NCBI GenBank assembly: GCA_900323505.1
Contig: OOIN01000020.1
Span: 186,001-250,000 of the forward strand
Direction of reading: 5' to 3'
Source of the DNA: Ustilago trichophora
Lineage: Eukaryota > Basidiomycota > Ustilaginomycetes > Ustilaginales > Ustilaginaceae
Length of the DNA stretch: 64,000 nt
The notes beneath the pieces are model-generated. The model made no database searches, was not told where the DNA came from, and saw only the letters and a list, made by a program, of their open reading frames with translations. The position numbers and the translations under genes are program-made. This document shows, piece by piece, positions 40,508-50,100 of this stretch; the first letter of the stretch is position 1; each line of letters opens with the position of its first letter.

Positions 40508-43500
40508 TTAATGCATGTTGAGCATCCGCCTGCCTTCTTCCGCCTTGTTTGGGCCCAACGTTTTCGTTAGGCAGTCAGCTTTCTGCTGCAGTGTTGTCAC
40601 GGGCACAATCTTTACTTCGTTATTGCCCACATGTTCTCGAATGAAGTGGAATTTCACGTCTATGTGTTTTGTGCGACTGTGAAATTTGGGATCTGCAGCA
40701 AGTTGTCTAGCTGCAGCGTTGTCGACGTGAATGTTGGTGGGACTGTACTGTCGAAGTCCCAGCTCGTCCAGTAAGCTGCGAGTCCAAATTATGTCCTTTA
40801 CTGACTCTGTCATGGCAATGTATTCGGCGACTGTGGTTGAGTCGGCGACTAACGGCTGTTTCTTTGAAAACCAGTTCACCGGCGAACCATATACAATCGT
40901 TACAATGCCCGTCGTTGATTTTCGATCTTGTGTGTCCCCGGCGAAGTCAGCGTCACTGTATCCTTCTAACACAGTCGACGTCGTCATTCCTTTTGTGAAG
41001 TGGATACCAACGTTCTGAGTTCCTTTGAGGTACCGTAGGAGGTGCATTGCGCTTTTCATTGATGCCTGGGTTGGATTTTCCAGGTGCTTGCTGAGTCGAC
41101 TGGTGGCGTAGCTGATGTCAGGCCTCGTGCCCGTCGATGCATACAGTAGTGACCCGCTGAGTCGACTGGTGGCGTAGCTGATGTCAGGCCTCGTGCCCGT
41201 CGATGCATACAGTAGTGACCCCACAATCATGCGATACTTCTTGTGGTCTTGTTCATTTAATGGTTCGACGTCGCTGTCAAATTCTTTTAACGGTAGCGGC
41301 GTTGTCGCTGGTTTTGCACTTTCGACCAGGAACTTGTCGACCATTCGCCGGATGTATGCTGATTGGCTTAACTTTGTACTATCTGTATTCCATGTAATTT
41401 CCAGTCCAAGTATATACTTTAGTTTCCCTCCTTCTGTCATCTTGAATCGCCTGGTTAACTCTCTCTTGTATTTGTCCATGTCTTCCTGAGTACGAGTGAC
41501 CAGGACTATATCATCAACATATACGGCAATTATGCACAGCGACTTCGCTAATGTTCCTATCTTGTATACTCCGAAGTCGCTGGCAATCCTAGTGAAGCCC
41601 ATGTCACGCAGGCTTTCATCGAGTCTTTCGTACCACTTTCTTCCAGCTTGTTTGAGGCCGTATAATGCCTTCTTGAGTTTCAATGTTTTCCCTTCCCAAT
41701 ATCCAGGGGGTGGTTTCATAAAGATATCTTCGGTGATTACGCCGTTCAGGAACGCGGTGACAACGTCCATTTGCTCCATCTTCAGTCCTAGTGATGTCGC
41801 TAGTGCAATTAATATCCTGAGGGTGGAAAACTTGAGTACGGGAGCGAATGTTTCCTCGTAGTCGATGCCTTCTCGCTGTGTGAAACCCCTTGCCACGAGT
41901 CTGGCTTTGTATTTGTCCAATGATCCATCTGGGTTAATCTTTAGTTTATAAACCCACTTACAGTCGACAACATGGCCATCACTGGTGGGTTTACTAGTGA
42001 CTTCCCACGTGCCATTTTCACGGTGACTTTCCAATTCTTTATCCATCGCCTCCTTCCACTTGTTCCAATCCTTGCGCTTCTGTGCTTCCTGGAGTGTGAG
42101 GGGGTCTTGCTCTGGTCTAGGGGTAGCGGCGAATTCGACTTGAGTAGTGAGGTTCGCAAGTTCGACTTCACTGATGTCGCCTTCTCCCCCTGGTCCAATA
42201 CTTGTCCCTTCTTCATTGCTTTCTTCCAGGGTTGTGGTGGTTATCACCTCTTGGGCATTAGGAGGTTGGACTTCCTTTCGTTTGGCGGGAAAGTCCGTTT
42301 CAACAAAGGTGATGTCCCTGCTTATCCTTTTGTTGAGGAGGCTGAGGTCGACCACTTCATAGGCCTTTCGTCCGTATGAAATTCCTAGGTTTATCATCTT
42401 GGTACTCCTGGGTTCCAGCTTCGACTTCCTTTCTGCTTCCTGAATGTGGACATAGGCTGTGCACCCAAACGGTCGAATGTCTTGTATAGTTGCTTTCTCA
42501 CCAAGGAATAGTTCCAGCGGCGAAATCGTTGGTCCGGTCCACTCGTTCGGTACGCGATTTCGTACATAGATTGCATGCATTGCCGCTTTGGTCCAAAATC
42601 GTCCAGGCAGCCCGGATTCATAGAGCATGCACCTAACCATGTCCATGACAGTCCTGTTCATCCTTTCCGCTATACCATTTTGTTGAGGTGTGTATGGAGC
42701 CGTCCTTCTGTGTACAATGCCCCGACGTCGCATGTAGTCATCCATCTCTTTATTAACAAATTCACCGCCATTGTCACTGAGCAGCATACTGAGTTTCTTT
42801 CCAGTTCGCCCTTCCATGTGGATTGAGTAAAAGTAGAAGGCCGTAGCTACCTTGTCCTTCGTTTCAATTGGAACACCTGTTACGTGCCTTGAGAAGTCAT
42901 CAACAAAGGTGACCATGTACCTCTTTCCATCGATGTCTGTTTCGTAAGGTCCGACGACGTCAGAGTGGACGAGTTCCAGCAGTCTCGTCAACCTCGTCAC
43001 CGACCTATGAAATGGATTCCTTGTATGTTTTCCGACTTCGCACGTTTCGCATTGAATTCTCTTTGCGAGGTCGCTCGGTAATTTTTCTTTCGTTGCCACT
43101 TCTATGGCTTCCTTGACTGACTTCGTATTAATGTGGCCAAGCCTGCGATGCCAGGCTTCGATATCGTTGTTCTTGATTATCGCCAAGTTTGCGGCCTTGT
43201 ATTGGATAGTGTGTCCCTTCAATATCAGACTGTTTCCTTCATATTTGCATTGTAAGACCTTCTTTCCGTTTGCAGTGACTTCTGCGGCGGTCAGTTTGTT
43301 GTCGACAGTGAAGTTGATGTTGGCTGCCTTCACAAGATTTACAAGAGACAGCAGGTTTGCCGAAAGCTTTGGTACATATAGTACTCGTTTGAATACTACG
43401 TTTTCGCCTCGTTTGCCATCAATGATGGGTGCGAATTCGACCTGTCCTATTCCTTCTACTTTCAGGACGTCGCCAGTCGCAGTCCTGATTCTTAAGTATG

Positions 43501-44695
43501 ATTCTCCTTTAACGAGTTTACTGACGTATTCCAGCCTGTTCGTCATGTGCGAAGAGGCACCAGAGTCAAGTATCCAATGATCATTTATACTGTGACTTCG
43601 GCCAGCTAGTAGGGATGATTCGTCAGCGACTTCGGCGACTACTTGTGCTGCACATCCCCACACGTCCGGCTCTTCATTTTGTTCCCTATTTTCGTTGTTT
43701 GACGTGTTCGGCATTTGGTTGTCATTTTCTTCAGTCGCGGCGTTGGCGACTTCCTTGCGTTGAAAAGGTCGGTTTCCGTTTGAAGTCGCGGCACTTTGTT
43801 TGCAGTGTCTTGCAAGGTGTCCAACCTTATTGCAGTTGTAACATTTCTTTCCACACAGTGCTGCTATGTGTCCAATCCTTCCGCATTTGAAACAGGCGCC
43901 TTTGGATCCAGTAAACTGTTCCCCGTTGAGATTATGTTTGGTATTGCGATGTCGCTGCCCGCCATGTGGTTGTCTATTAGCTGACATCGCCATCTCTATT
44001 TTGGAGCTATCCTTCGCCTTGCCTGTCTGGTTGAGCTCCTCCTCCCGGGCCTTTAGGGTCCTCAGTGCATCATTGTATCTTTCTATTTCGTCCAGCTCAT
44101 AGAGCCCTTGAGTGACTGTGTGCTGTTTTCCATCGGCATCAGTATACGTAATTTCCTTCTTGATGAGTTTCCGGTATGTGTCATTTTCTCGCATTAGCAT
44201 TGCCTTGTATACTCCGTACTCAGGGCGAAGTCCCTGCACTAGTGCTTTCATTCGTCTGTCGACATCGGTCTTGTATCCAGCAGCGTCGAGTTGTTCGCAG
44301 ATCTTTGCAATCCTGGCAGAGTAGGGGTCGATTCCCTCTCCTTCCTTCTGTTTGATTGTGTTAAGCTGTGTCTGTAACATTTCCACTCGGAGGCTTACAT
44401 GCTCCTCAAAATGGCCCTGAAGTCGCTGCCACATCTCCATGGGTGTTGGCAGCGACTTCACCAGGTGCCTATATTCCTGTCCAATTGCTTGAAGGATGAA
44501 TCCTTTTGCCTTGATGTCTGCCTCCATCCATTCTTCTCGAGCCCGTGCCGTAACTTCAGGCATGCCCTGCGTCATACATATATAGACCTTTCCTTTGGCC
44601 ATCATGGCCGCCGTGAAGTCGTCCTTCCAGGTGAAGTAGTCATCCACCGACTTCAGCCTGGGGATACCAATGAGACTTGCTTCCTTGTCCGTCAT
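40508..44695 (-). CDS. copia Gag-Pol polyprotein
   Basis: A single 1395-residue frame. Gag occupies the N-terminus (DDYFTWKDDFTAAMMAKG). Two CCHC zinc knuckles lie near residues 268-300 (CFKCGRIGHIAALC and CYNCNKVGHLARHC). The aspartic protease has WILDSGASSHMTN near 377. Integrase spans about 530-720 with an HHCC zinc part, ELVHSDVVGP, SDNGGEF and PQQNGIAERMNR (the D-D-E acids visible). Reverse transcriptase has QMDVVTAFLNG and YVDDIVLV near 1062, and RNase H has EGYSDADFAGD near 1247. There are no stops or frameshifts, so gag and pol are one ORF, unlike Ty1. A 22-residue segment (GSLLYASTGTRPDISYATSR plus LS) is tandemly duplicated in frame between RT and RNase H. Confidence 0.97.
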   Translation of the reverse strand: MTDKEASLIGIPRLKSVDDYFTWKDDFTAAMMAKGKVYICMTQGMPEVTARAREEWMEADIKAKGFILQAIGQEYRHLVKSLPTPMEMWQRLQGHFEEHVSLRVEMLQTQLNTIKQKEGEGIDPYSARIAKICEQLDAAGYKTDVDRRMKALVQGLRPEYGVYKAMLMRENDTYRKLIKKEITYTDADGKQHTVTQGLYELDEIERYNDALRTLKAREEELNQTGKAKDSSKIEMAMSANRQPHGGQRHRNTKHNLNGEQFTGSKGACFKCGRIGHIAALCGKKCYNCNKVGHLARHCKQSAATSNGNRPFQRKEVANAATEENDNQMPNTSNNENREQNEEPDVWGCAAQVVAEVADESSLLAGRSHSINDHWILDSGASSHMTNRLEYVSKLVKGESYLRIRTATGDVLKVEGIGQVEFAPIIDGKRGENVVFKRVLYVPKLSANLLSLVNLVKAANINFTVDNKLTAAEVTANGKKVLQCKYEGNSLILKGHTIQYKAANLAIIKNNDIEAWHRRLGHINTKSVKEAIEVATKEKLPSDLAKRIQCETCEVGKHTRNPFHRSVTRLTRLLELVHSDVVGPYETDIDGKRYMVTFVDDFSRHVTGVPIETKDKVATAFYFYSIHMEGRTGKKLSMLLSDNGGEFVNKEMDDYMRRRGIVHRRTAPYTPQQNGIAERMNRTVMDMVRCMLYESGLPGRFWTKAAMHAIYVRNRVPNEWTGPTISPLELFLGEKATIQDIRPFGCTAYVHIQEAERKSKLEPRSTKMINLGISYGRKAYEVVDLSLLNKRISRDITFVETDFPAKRKEVQPPNAQEVITTTTLEESNEEGTSIGPGGEGDISEVELANLTTQVEFAATPRPEQDPLTLQEAQKRKDWNKWKEAMDKELESHRENGTWEVTSKPTSDGHVVDCKWVYKLKINPDGSLDKYKARLVARGFTQREGIDYEETFAPVLKFSTLRILIALATSLGLKMEQMDVVTAFLNGVITEDIFMKPPPGYWEGKTLKLKKALYGLKQAGRKWYERLDESLRDMGFTRIASDFGVYKIGTLAKSLCIIAVYVDDIVLVTRTQEDMDKYKRELTRRFKMTEGGKLKYILGLEITWNTDSTKLSQSAYIRRMVDKFLVESAKPATTPLPLKEFDSDVEPLNEQDHKKYRMIVGSLLYASTGTRPDISYATSRLSGSLLYASTGTRPDISYATSRLSKHLENPTQASMKSAMHLLRYLKGTQNVGIHFTKGMTTSTVLEGYSDADFAGDTQDRKSTTGIVTIVYGSPVNWFSKKQPLVADSTTVAEYIAMTESVKDIIWTRSLLDELGLRQYSPTNIHVDNAAARQLAADPKFHSRTKHIDVKFHFIREHVGNNEVKIVPVTTLQQKADCLTKTLGPNKAEEGRRMLNMH
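41091..41222. repeat. in-frame 66-bp tandem duplication within pol
   Basis: Two adjacent 66-bp copies (41091-41156 and 41157-41222), identical except at the last base. They duplicate 22 residues between the reverse transcriptase and RNase H domains without shifting the frame. Confidence 0.95.
44418..44460. repeat. 14-bp perfect inverted repeat in gag
   Basis: Arms TGAAGTCGCTGCCA (44418-44431) and TGGCAGCGACTTCA (44447-44460) are perfectly complementary, with a 15-base loop. They lie in coding sequence near residues 79-93 of Gag and would make a strong stem in the element's RNA. Confidence 0.95.
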
Positions 44696-44752
44696 TGTTT
44701 GTCTTCGATCCTAGTGTTAGCTTCTTACTTACTGTACGCAGGGGAGTGCAAC

Positions 44753-44766
44753 TTGGGCTCATAACC
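44753..44766 (-). other. primer-binding site complementary to the initiator tRNA-Met anticodon arm
   Basis: Directly inside the 5' LTR, the element reads GGTTATGAGCCCAA; its complement TTGGGCTCATAACC contains the anticodon loop of initiator tRNA-Met (GGGCUCAUAACC). Priming from within the tRNA, with a half-molecule, is known for Drosophila copia and yeast Ty5. The exact tRNA of this organism is not in the window. Confidence 0.75.
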
Positions 44767-44978
44767 TATTAAAGTTATTGTCGCAACTAGGATTCAAATT
44801 ACTGAAGTGGATCGGGGGAGCCATATATATACATGTGCGAAGTCGCACCAAATTGGCTATCGCTGTTGGAGCGAAGTCGTTGGCTTGTGCATCGGGGAAA
44901 TGAGTCGGGGAAACACATCGGGGAAACATTATTTTTGGAACATTTTTATCGAACCTTTTTGAGACTGAGAAACTAACA
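44767..44978 (-). repeat. 5' LTR of the copia element
   Basis: 212 bp, identical to the 3' LTR except G at 44920. It carries a TATATATA stretch at about 44823-44831, which could serve as the element's TATA box. The 14-bp perfect palindrome GTGCGA-AG-TCGCAC is at 44835-44848. Confidence 0.95.
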
Positions 44979-44983
44979 CAATC
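44979..44983. repeat. target-site duplication CAATC (right)
   Basis: Second copy of the five-base host duplication that flanks the copia element. Confidence 0.9.
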
Positions 44984-45628
44984 GCCATCCTCGCATTTCC
45001 GAGGTTCGGGACGGGGGAAAAATCTACACTGTACAGAACTTTATCTGGTGTACTCCTCCATCCTTTACAACAGAGTCAAGCGACAGCTCATAGTCAATCG
45101 GATCGCTGCGTTTTAACCCTTGGCCCACCTTCCTGTGCTACAACAGCGCCAGTTAACATACAATGTTGAGTATCTATTGTTGGCTGAGGGAACACGCTTT
45201 GTACCCTGTTTTGCTGAGGTTTGAAACTTGCGAGTCGGAATGAAAGCTTTTCCAAGTGTTAAGAATTGTCAAAGATGATACCGAGTGACACTCCAAGGTG
45301 CCGCTTGCCATGGCTGATGAGATGGTAGCCGCTGCTATTCATTGAAACGTGGTGTCGAGGGCAAACAGCGCTCGCTCGCCTTCATCCGCTTTTGTCGGAG
45401 TTCATGTCCGAAAGGAAGGACGAGAATTTAAAAATAAAAACAAAAATCAATTTCATCGCACAGCTTCGCTTCATCGGACAACAATCCGATCAGGTCACAC
45501 GCTGCCCCTCAGCATTCACTTGATTAGTATTTTGTGAGATAGCAGAGCTCGCAATGGGTCAAAGAAGTGTGAGAAGAACGAGGGAAAAAAAGAAAGAAGA
45601 AAAGGTGGAAGCACGGTCGTGAATCGGT

Positions 45629-45652
45629 GTACAGTACAGTACTGTACTGTAT
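45629..45652. repeat. CAGTA/TACTG pentamer repeat
   Basis: Palindromic TACAGTACAGTACTGTACTG unit in non-coding DNA. Confidence 0.9.
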
Positions 45653-45850
45653 GTCTTGCTTGCATCGAGGAACGCCAGAAAAGCCAAACCGGCTCGCGTG
45701 CCTGTCTTCGCTTAGGGAAAGCATGTCCAGTGCCTGACTACAGATACGCACAGTACAGAGTAACATTGAGTTGTAGCCTTCTCTAAGCTTGCAGCTGAAA
45801 GCGAAATGGCTGATGCCAGAACGCCAAACTGAAGCCAATTTCTTTGGAAC

Positions 45851-45884
45851 GTACTGGACTGTACATACTGTACTGTACTGTACG
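45851..45884. repeat. TACTG pentamer repeat
   Basis: Imperfect tandem TACTG units (GTACTGGACTGTACATACTG and on). Confidence 0.9.
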
Positions 45885-47120
45885 ACACCACCAACCAACC
45901 CGAACAAAGTCGAAAAGTTGAAAAAATAAAAAAGATGATGAGGGATCCGGGGCTGCCAAAATGAGTTTACTGTGGTAATGTGCCTGTCGTCTCTCTTCTC
46001 TCCTCTGGCTGAGTGCTCTCGACTTGACTATCGGTCCTCTGTCCGAAGCACTTGCACTCTACTGTATCTGCATCTCGTACAGCAACCATGCAGTCCGGAG
46101 AGCAACTTGGCGGACTGATGCTCGCTGAGTGGCCCTGATCAACCAGCTTAGAGAGTAGTACTGCATGCAAGTGTGATAGGAAACAATAATCAGACAGGCA
46201 GAGAGAGACAGGTAAGCCATCGCCGACTTCCATCCACAAACTGCTGTCATTTTGGATTCTCCACACAACGCACTGACGCCTTGCTGTGCTCGCTCTTCCT
46301 GAGACACTCTCACCCTTGATCCTCGTTGCTTGTCCTTCCCTTCCCTTCTCCTCCTCCTCCGACACACACACACACACTCGCTCTCTCATCGTCCCTGCCT
46401 GGGATCACCGTCATCACCATCATCATTAATCAGTGACGAGTATAATCTTTCCTTCTCACCATATCGTCTCTCTTATCATTGTTCTCACAATCGTCATCCT
46501 CGATTCTAGCACTAACTACTCAGGAGTCACTCGATAGATTCATCTTTGCCACCTTCATTTCCCCACAAATCTCGCACATCAACAAAGCCAATTTTTCTTC
46601 TTATCGACCTTTTCACTTCAAGCACCGGCTCTCGACCTCCTGCGTCTCCCGACAACCGATCTGTATCGTCTATCGGGTTGACTACTCAAGGAACTCAGCC
46701 AAAGTTCTTCTCATCAGCGTCATTCTTTCGAACGCCAGACACCTTGCTCCTTTTGCATTCTAGTCAAGGTCAATCGTACAATCCAGTGACATTCTGTTAC
46801 TCTCGAAACATTAGCTCTCCCTCTCCCACTCTGGCCACCATCCTCAACTCTCTCAGCTTGGGAATGCGCACACCGTGACCTTATCGATTTGCTCTCGAGG
46901 CATCCGCTCTTGGGGCTTCTTTCTTCTTTTCAACGCTACTCCGCAACCCTTTTGCTCTTTTGGCCAACCGTCTTTGCTTTCAAGGTAATTTATTCTGCCC
47001 ATTTCTTGCAGCATCTCAGAGAGCCACAAAGAGTCGTTTGCGACCCTTCGACTAGATCTTAGTACATCCCATCCTTTCAACGCAACGTTGTTGATCATCT
47101 GAACCTCGCAGATTCTCAGG

Positions 47121-50100
47121 ATGAGCGACTCAATCGGAACCAACCCCGCAACGGATGCGACTGTTCCGACGCCTTCCAGCTCGACTGGCACTCCCAACAG
47201 CCGAGGCACCAAACGCAAAGACTCGGACATGGAGCCCGCCCTCAAGACCGAGCACAGCCCCTCTCATGCACCTCACATCACACATGAGAGCCCAGTCAAC
47301 TATGCCACCGACGCAGCCAATGGCAAAGATCCAACTGCCACCGCAAAGTCCACCCCAGGGTCTGCTGAGAAGCCCTCTGGCAAGCGAATCAAGACGGCTC
47401 GTGCCTGCGACTCTTGCCGTCGAAAAAAGATTCGTTGCGATGTCATTGACGACGGTGGTCCGCCCCTCGGCTCAATCAACAACGGCAATGGCGGACTCGT
47501 TTGTGCGCATTGCAGGCAGTATGGCTTCGAGTGTACATTCTTTTTGCCCATCACCGAGACTCGATTCAAGAAAAAGTACCAGAGAGAGGCCGAAGAGGCA
47601 GCTGCAGCCGCGGCCGCTGTTGCAGCTGCTTCTGGTGCAAATGGAATGGTACCTGGCCAAATGCCTATGCACGCCGGTGCCTACGCTGCTGGCCATCCTG
47701 CCTATCCTGGAATGATGGTAGCCCAACCCTTCATGGGCGCTCTCCACAACCCGGCTGGCTTCCATGCTATGCAGACCGGTCTCGCTCAGCAAGGCTGGGG
47801 GGCTCGTGCCATGCCACAGCATGCTCAGAGCTTCCCTAGCACCGCTGCTCAGCAGCAGCAGCAACAACAGCAACAAGTCGGTGCTCTCCAACAGCAGCAG
47901 CAGCAGCAGCAGCTGCAGCACTCCAATTCGGCCCCCAACGTGCCTACATTACCGCAACAGCAGCAGCAGCAGCCAAGAAGCCCTTCCCGCACCCCACCTC
48001 CCGATACCCGCGTGCTCGGCCCCACCTCAATCGCCTACATTGTCCACTCTACCGCCTTCATCCCCGGTGCTGCCATCGAAGCGCACGACATTAAGCACAA
48101 TCAGACTTTCGAGGTGGGTGCCAGCGGTGATGGTATCATTCGCTTCCACCGTGCACGAAGAGACGCCACTGGCTCCGAAGCCAACAAGACGGCTACCTCT
48201 GCCGAGGCCGACGAAGAGGAAGTGACGCGTATCCCCGAATCCATCAAAGGCCGTCTTGCAGGCGATGTGGCCGAAAAGCTGGTCAACACCTACTTTGAAA
48301 AGATTGCCACCCTCTTTCCCGTCGTCACCAAGTCCGAGTTTCTTCACTTGTCACCCACACCTCCTCTGCTCCTCTACGCCATCTGCGGTGTATCTGCGTT
48401 AAGCCGCCATGTGCCCAAGGAAGTGCTGGGAGCTGTCAAGATGACCATCAACGCGCTCTTCCGAGAAAACGACTTTTTGTCCTCATCCAACTCGGTCACA
48501 GTTCGCGCTCTGCTGGTCATGTCTCTGCATGCCGATCTGCATGGACCTGCAGCGCTGCAGAGCGGCACACGATGCTGGAACCGAACGGGTGCTGCTATCC
48601 GCATGGCGCAGGATCTTGGTCTGCATCGTGATGCCAGTGGCAAGGACGAATTTTCACATGATGCCTTCTTTTTGGAACAGAAACGCAGGATCTGGGGATG
48701 CTGTGTTACTGCCGACCGACTGCAGAGTATCTCTCTTGGTCATCCTATGATGATCGATTTGACCGATTGCGACGTGCGTCTGCCTTCGCCTTACGAGATT
48801 CTGCGATCGTCCAACGATCTGCCCTCGGACCCCTCGACGGATCGTCCGTTCGCCTACAACACCGAGATGCTCAAGCTTACCATTCTCTTTGGTCGCGTCA
48901 TGAAGACTATCTACAGCCCGACTGGTCTCATGAATGCTACCGACGAAGAGATTCTCAGCTTGCTTCGCGATATCGATGCGTGGAAGGCTGCATTGCCGGA
49001 AGAACTCGTTTTCAAAGGTGCCGATTCGAGTGCGCCAGCGGGTATCCTGCATGTCGGATTTGCCTGTCTGATGATGCTCTTCTTCCGCGTCTTTATGCGC
49101 ATCTCGTACATCTGCCCAACGCATCTCAAGTTCAGCTTGACCATAGAGCGGATGAGCTCGCTCATCCAGTACTCTACCGAAGCCATTTCGTGGGTCGAGA
49201 AGAACGACTTCTACCTCGACACGATGCAAATCGTCTCGTACTGCCTCGTCTCGTGCGCAACGGTCCAGTACCATGCCTTTATCCGACGAGGCGACCAGAA
49301 CGCACAGGCACAGCTGAGGAAGCTCAACGACATTATGGGTCGCTACCGTCGCGAGAACCACGAGCCAGATGACATCAGCATGCGCGGTAAAGCCGCCAGT
49401 GTCATCTCGCTCCTCTGCGATAGCGCAGTCGGCGTCTACGCTAACACACCTTCGAATGGAACGCTCAACCCTACTGCAGGTGTCACCAATCGCAAGTCGC
49501 GCGAGAATGTTCGTGGAATTGTCTTCAAGCCCGATGCTTCGCGACCTGGTGGCGGTGTCTATGTTGCCGCTGACCAAAGACTGGTATTGCGAGACTTGCC
49601 AAAGGGGACCATCATTATGTCAGAGACGCAGGACGGTAGTCGCATTCCTGCACTTGTTCGTACGGGCAACGATCAGAACGGCGGTTGGCAGACATACGAG
49701 CAGTATCGAGCCGCGCTGGGATTGTCGACGGGTAATGGTACACAGGATAGCTTTGCAGCTGCGCTGGCCAATGGAGGTTTTGCAATGCTCAACAGTGTCA
49801 GCAGTTCGGCGTTGGCTTCGAATGCGGGGCTTGACGCGTCTGCTTCTGCGACGTCGAGTCAACCTGCTGGATCGTCGGCACTGACTAGCTCGGCTGCTGC
49901 TTTTGCTTCATCCGTGCCTGCCTCCGGAAACGGGATTGCAACGATGGGTGAAGACTCGACTCTCAACTTGACTCACCTTGGCGGTGATGTGTATCAAGAT
50001 GCCGAAGGTCAACCCGTCACCCGCTCGGGAACGCGGCTGTTGACCATGGTCCCCATCCAACCCGACGCTATGGGTGCAAGCAACGCCTTCCTCGACTCTA

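Larger units (their letters stand above)
38897..44978 (-). mobile_element. full-length Ty1/copia LTR retrotransposon (6082 bp)
   Basis: The element lies on the minus strand between two 212-bp LTRs that differ at one base, with a CAATC duplication outside. In element order it has the 5' LTR (44767-44978), a primer-binding site matching the anticodon-arm part of initiator tRNA-Met, a single gag-pol ORF with integrase before reverse transcriptase (the copia order), an additional 264-residue ORF, a purine-rich tract and the 3' LTR. All reading frames are open. Near-identical LTRs indicate a recent insertion, and the element may be active. The additional ORF and the half-tRNA primer site set it apart from a plain Ty1-type element. 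Confidence 0.95.
44984..47120. other. intergenic region upstream of the Zn2Cys6 factor
   Basis: 2.1 kb without a supported gene. It contains pentamer repeats at 45629-45652 and 45851-45884, an ACAC run near 46363-46376 and a long pyrimidine-rich leader from about 46300 to 46870. Small ORFs at 46479-46763 and 46546-46878 look like leader sequence. Confidence 0.5.

Noticed and set aside
48654..49577. 307-residue open frame on the minus strand
   Set aside because: Antisense to the Zn2Cys6 factor's middle region, whose protein sequence has clear family blocks. No independent motif.
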